Source of the DNA: Cyclobacteriaceae bacterium
Lineage (GTDB): Bacteria > Bacteroidota > Bacteroidia > Cytophagales > Cyclobacteriaceae
Direction: 5' to 3'
Assembly (NCBI GenBank): GCA_025358195.1
Contig: JANYKP010000248.1
Span: forward strand, 1-7,582
DNA: 7,582 nt
Part shown: piece by piece, positions 4,954-7,582 of the stretch
Layout of the letters: the number at the start of each line of letters is the position of its first letter
Position numbering within the stretch: the first letter of the stretch is position 1
The notes under the pieces: model-generated
The model's input: the letters and a program-made list of their open reading frames with translations, nothing else
Told to the model about the DNA's origin: nothing
Databases searched by the model: none
Made by a program: the position numbers and the translations under genes

Positions 4954-7582
4954 ATGTTTGAGTCACTGCTGGCTTTTTTGAATGTACGTCCCGAAGAGCG
5001 CCTTCAGGTCATGCTCATGCTTGGTGCAGGATTCTTTATGGGTATTTTCTTTGCGACCTATAGCGTTGTCGCAGAATCACTCTTCCTGAGTACCCTGGGT
5101 GGCGAGTTAAACAAGGCGTTCCTGGTATCGGGTGTCCTCGGCATAGTTGCTACCTTATTATTTTCCTTCGTCCAAAACAGAATTAAGTTTTCAAACCTCA
5201 CGACGTTCTCGATTCTCTTTGTCGTGGCGATTACGGCATTCTTTTACGTAGGCTACCATTATGGCCCTGTGGAATATAAAAAGCCAATCATTTTCTTCAT
5301 GTTTTGCATGACAGGTCCTATTACGGCCATTTTGCTGTTGAGCTATTGGGGAATCTTTGGAAGACTTTTCAACTTTAAGCAATCCAAGCGGATAATTGGC
5401 TGGATTGATACAGGGCAATTAATTGCAGTGATTCTTGCCAACATCTTGATTCCAATTACAGCTAGTTTCTTCCCATCAACCGATAACTACTTGATAATAT
5501 GCTGTTTAAGCATTATGGTATCCGCTGTTCATTTCATAGTTATTTCATACAAATTTCCCCTCATTAAGAATGACCCCAAGGAATTTGATGCCTCTGTTAT
5601 CAAGGAAACCAGTATGACTAAAGTGCTTACTGATCCATACACCAAGCTCTTATCGTTGTTTCTCGTTATTTCCATGGTGACGTTGATTTTCGGTCAGTTT
5701 ACTTTTCAGGAACTTATCAAAGTCCAATATCCCAATCAGCGGGAGTTGACCAACTTCCTTGCTTACTTCAACGGGGCTATTTATGGCCTTAGCTTTATCA
5801 TGCAGACATTTGTCAATGACAAGCTCATAAGCAATTATGGAATCCGGATTGCGCTCATGTTGCTGCCCATTGTAGTGGGTGTATTTGCCATCAGCGCCAG
5901 TTTCACTGGTCTCGTTTTTGGTTATACACCGGAGATGGCGCCAACGAGTTTCATTTATTTCTTTTTGTTCATCGCCCTAATCCGACTCTTCAACAATATG
6001 ATCCGTGACTCGTTGGAGAACCCTATGTTCAAGTTACTATTCATACCAATCGACAATCGATACCGATTCGGTATTCAGTCAAAGGTGGAGGGCGTGGTTA
6101 ACGAAACGGGTCGGTTTACCGCAGGGATTCTCATATTCGTATTTGCCACCCTGCCCTTCTTTAAAATTGTCTGGATGCCCATCCTCATTGGCGCTTTGAT
6201 CGGTTTATATTTTCTTGTTATCCGCAAATTATACACTGGCTATAAAGCAAAAATCCGGTCGAAGTTGGAGACGGCCGAGTCATCGACAGAAAAACTTGAA
6301 ATCGGGTACGGACAGATAACTCAAAAGCTGGAAGCACGTTTGTTAAATGAGAAGCCGGGTATTGCAGTTTTTTCATACAAGCTTTTGGAAAAGATTAATC
6401 CAACTAATATGAGCCAATGGATTAATAGTTTGATCCGGAATGGAAAGGAAGAGACGCGTGAATATGCCCAACGAAAGATGAATGAAATGAAGGGGCTTTC
6501 AGTGTCAGATCGTTATGTGATACGCTATGACCGTGGGAAGTCCGATGTTTCGGACAAGAATCTTTTGACCAAAGGTGAATTGGAATTGATTATCAACAGT
6601 GGTGGCGATATAACAAAATCAAGGATTTTGCGTCTTACCCGCTCGCACGAAGCCGGTGATCGCCAATATGCAGCAGAACTTTTGCTGCATACGTCCAGCG
6701 ATGAGAACACGTCTTTCCTAATTGAGTTGTTGAATGATCCGGAACCAAAGGTGAGGTATACAGCAATTAAGACCTCAATAAAAAAGAATAGCCCCGAGGT
6801 AATCCTTGCCTTAATTGAAAATCTGAACGATCCGATTTATAGTAACCAGGCCATGAGCGCACTGGTACTGATCGGCGGGAAGGCGCTAAGCCAGCTTGAA
6901 AGTTCGTTTTACCGATCAGGACAATCAACTCAAATATTGATTCGAATTGTGCAAATTATTGGCAGGATAGGCGGTCAGCGAGGTAAAGATCTTTTGTGGA
7001 ATAAAATTGATTATCCTGATAAGGTAGTAGTTTCAAAGGTATTATTGGCAATGGGTGAAGCCGGTTTTAAAGCTGGAATATCGCAGATATCCAGAATCAA
7101 GTTTGCCATTGAAAATGACATCGGTGACATCAGTTGGAACTTAAGCGCTGTCGCCGAACTCGGAAATGAAGGTTTCGCAAAGGAAGTCAAGGAGGCTGTG
7201 CGCGCTGAAATTTCCAATGATATTGATCATGTGTATATGCTCATGGCAATGTTACATGACACTCGATCTATTCAATTGGTAAAGGAGAACATTGAAAGTG
7301 GTACGGTTGAAGGAACAGCATTTGCCATTGAATTGCTGGACGTATTCTTATCCGAGCAATTAAAAGAGCGGGTCATCCCCGTGCTGGATGAACTTTCGGA
7401 ACAGGATCGAATCAAAAAACTGGAAGTTTTCTATCCAAGAATCGAACTGGATGAAAAACTCGTCCTTAAATTTCTGATCAACAGGTCTTTATTGATTTTG
7501 AGGAGTATGGACTTCTCTTTCGCTAAAAGCGTGTTTGATTTGGCAAAGCCAGACAATGAAAGCATCTCACCAAGAAATTGTC
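4954..7582 (+). CDS. NTT/MFS-like membrane carrier fused to HEAT repeats (partial, runs off right edge)
   Basis: From the ATG at 4954 the frame is open for 876 codons to the window end. Residues 1 to about 428 hold some 12 hydrophobic helices (roughly 19-40, 55-73, 82-101, 111-131, 152-174, 179-198, 231-249, 268-286, 298-316, 331-347, 387-405, 407-427). Before helix 11, FIPIDNRYRFGIQSKVEG followed by NETGRFTAG (363-391) resembles the segment of ATP/ADP-translocase (NTT/Npt) proteins reading roughly yiPlp-e-R...k..id....G...ag. From about 430 the protein is soluble and helical. Residues 575-640 contain clear HEAT-type repeats, for example LIELLNDPEPKVRYTAIK (589-606) and LIENLNDPIYSNQAMSAL, and similar helices continue towards the edge. 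I remember related Bacteroidota proteins that add a cyclic-nucleotide-binding domain at the C-terminus, which would lie beyond this window. The substrate is unknown; nucleotide exchange is suggested by family only, and a general MFS carrier is the alternative. No Shine-Dalgarno site is seen, as is usual in this phylum. Confidence 0.82.
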   Translation, partial: MFESLLAFLNVRPEERLQVMLMLGAGFFMGIFFATYSVVAESLFLSTLGGELNKAFLVSGVLGIVATLLFSFVQNRIKFSNLTTFSILFVVAITAFFYVGYHYGPVEYKKPIIFFMFCMTGPITAILLLSYWGIFGRLFNFKQSKRIIGWIDTGQLIAVILANILIPITASFFPSTDNYLIICCLSIMVSAVHFIVISYKFPLIKNDPKEFDASVIKETSMTKVLTDPYTKLLSLFLVISMVTLIFGQFTFQELIKVQYPNQRELTNFLAYFNGAIYGLSFIMQTFVNDKLISNYGIRIALMLLPIVVGVFAISASFTGLVFGYTPEMAPTSFIYFFLFIALIRLFNNMIRDSLENPMFKLLFIPIDNRYRFGIQSKVEGVVNETGRFTAGILIFVFATLPFFKIVWMPILIGALIGLYFLVIRKLYTGYKAKIRSKLETAESSTEKLEIGYGQITQKLEARLLNEKPGIAVFSYKLLEKINPTNMSQWINSLIRNGKEETREYAQRKMNEMKGLSVSDRYVIRYDRGKSDVSDKNLLTKGELELIINSGGDITKSRILRLTRSHEAGDRQYAAELLLHTSSDENTSFLIELLNDPEPKVRYTAIKTSIKKNSPEVILALIENLNDPIYSNQAMSALVLIGGKALSQLESSFYRSGQSTQILIRIVQIIGRIGGQRGKDLLWNKIDYPDKVVVSKVLLAMGEAGFKAGISQISRIKFAIENDIGDISWNLSAVAELGNEGFAKEVKEAVRAEISNDIDHVYMLMAMLHDTRSIQLVKENIESGTVEGTAFAIELLDVFLSEQLKERVIPVLDELSEQDRIKKLEVFYPRIELDEKLVLKFLINRSLLILRSMDFSFAKSVFDLAKPDNESISPRNC

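Noticed and set aside
5191..7217. Short open frames inside the transporter-HEAT gene (5191-5418 minus, 6005-6199 plus, 6525-6710 minus, 7011-7217 minus)
   Set aside because: The 876-codon frame from 4954 is continuous and gives coherent membrane helices and HEAT repeats. The short frames give biased, featureless sequences.

Overview
The window looks like ordinary chromosome from a member of the Bacteroidota, most likely the Cytophagales. This is inferred from four things: the Bacteroidota-type LptE lipoprotein, the gene order miaB / sigma-54-type activator / lptE / short conserved hypothetical, several matches to the Bacteroidota -7 promoter element TAnnTTTG, and the near absence of strong Shine-Dalgarno sites. 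Coding density is very high. No mobile element, RNA gene, CRISPR array or phage gene was seen, and no gene-free stretch exceeds about 100 bases.

Left half (1-3601, minus strand). Four genes read leftward as a probable operon: miaB (tRNA methylthiotransferase), a receiver-less sigma-54 AAA+ activator starting 7 bases after miaB, lptE (outer-membrane lipoprotein of LPS export) whose likely TTG start lies inside the end of the activator gene, and the first 107 codons of a conserved hypothetical protein cut by the window edge. From remembered Bacteroidota synteny, secG and groES-groEL may follow beyond position 1.

Middle (3602-3693). A short divergent control region carries -7-like elements in both directions and a small nested inverted repeat.

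Right half (3694-7582, plus strand). A gamma-class carbonic anhydrase-like hexapeptide protein is followed 40 bases later by a Skp/OmpH-family periplasmic chaperone and then a clear intrinsic terminator. After it comes a large gene, open to the right edge, for a 12-helix carrier of the ATP/ADP-translocase type fused to a cytoplasmic HEAT-repeat region.

LptE and the Skp-like chaperone both serve outer-membrane assembly, and MiaB tunes translation. The least understood parts are the receiver-less activator beside lptE, with its long linker, and the transporter-HEAT fusion. I found no clearly novel multi-gene system.
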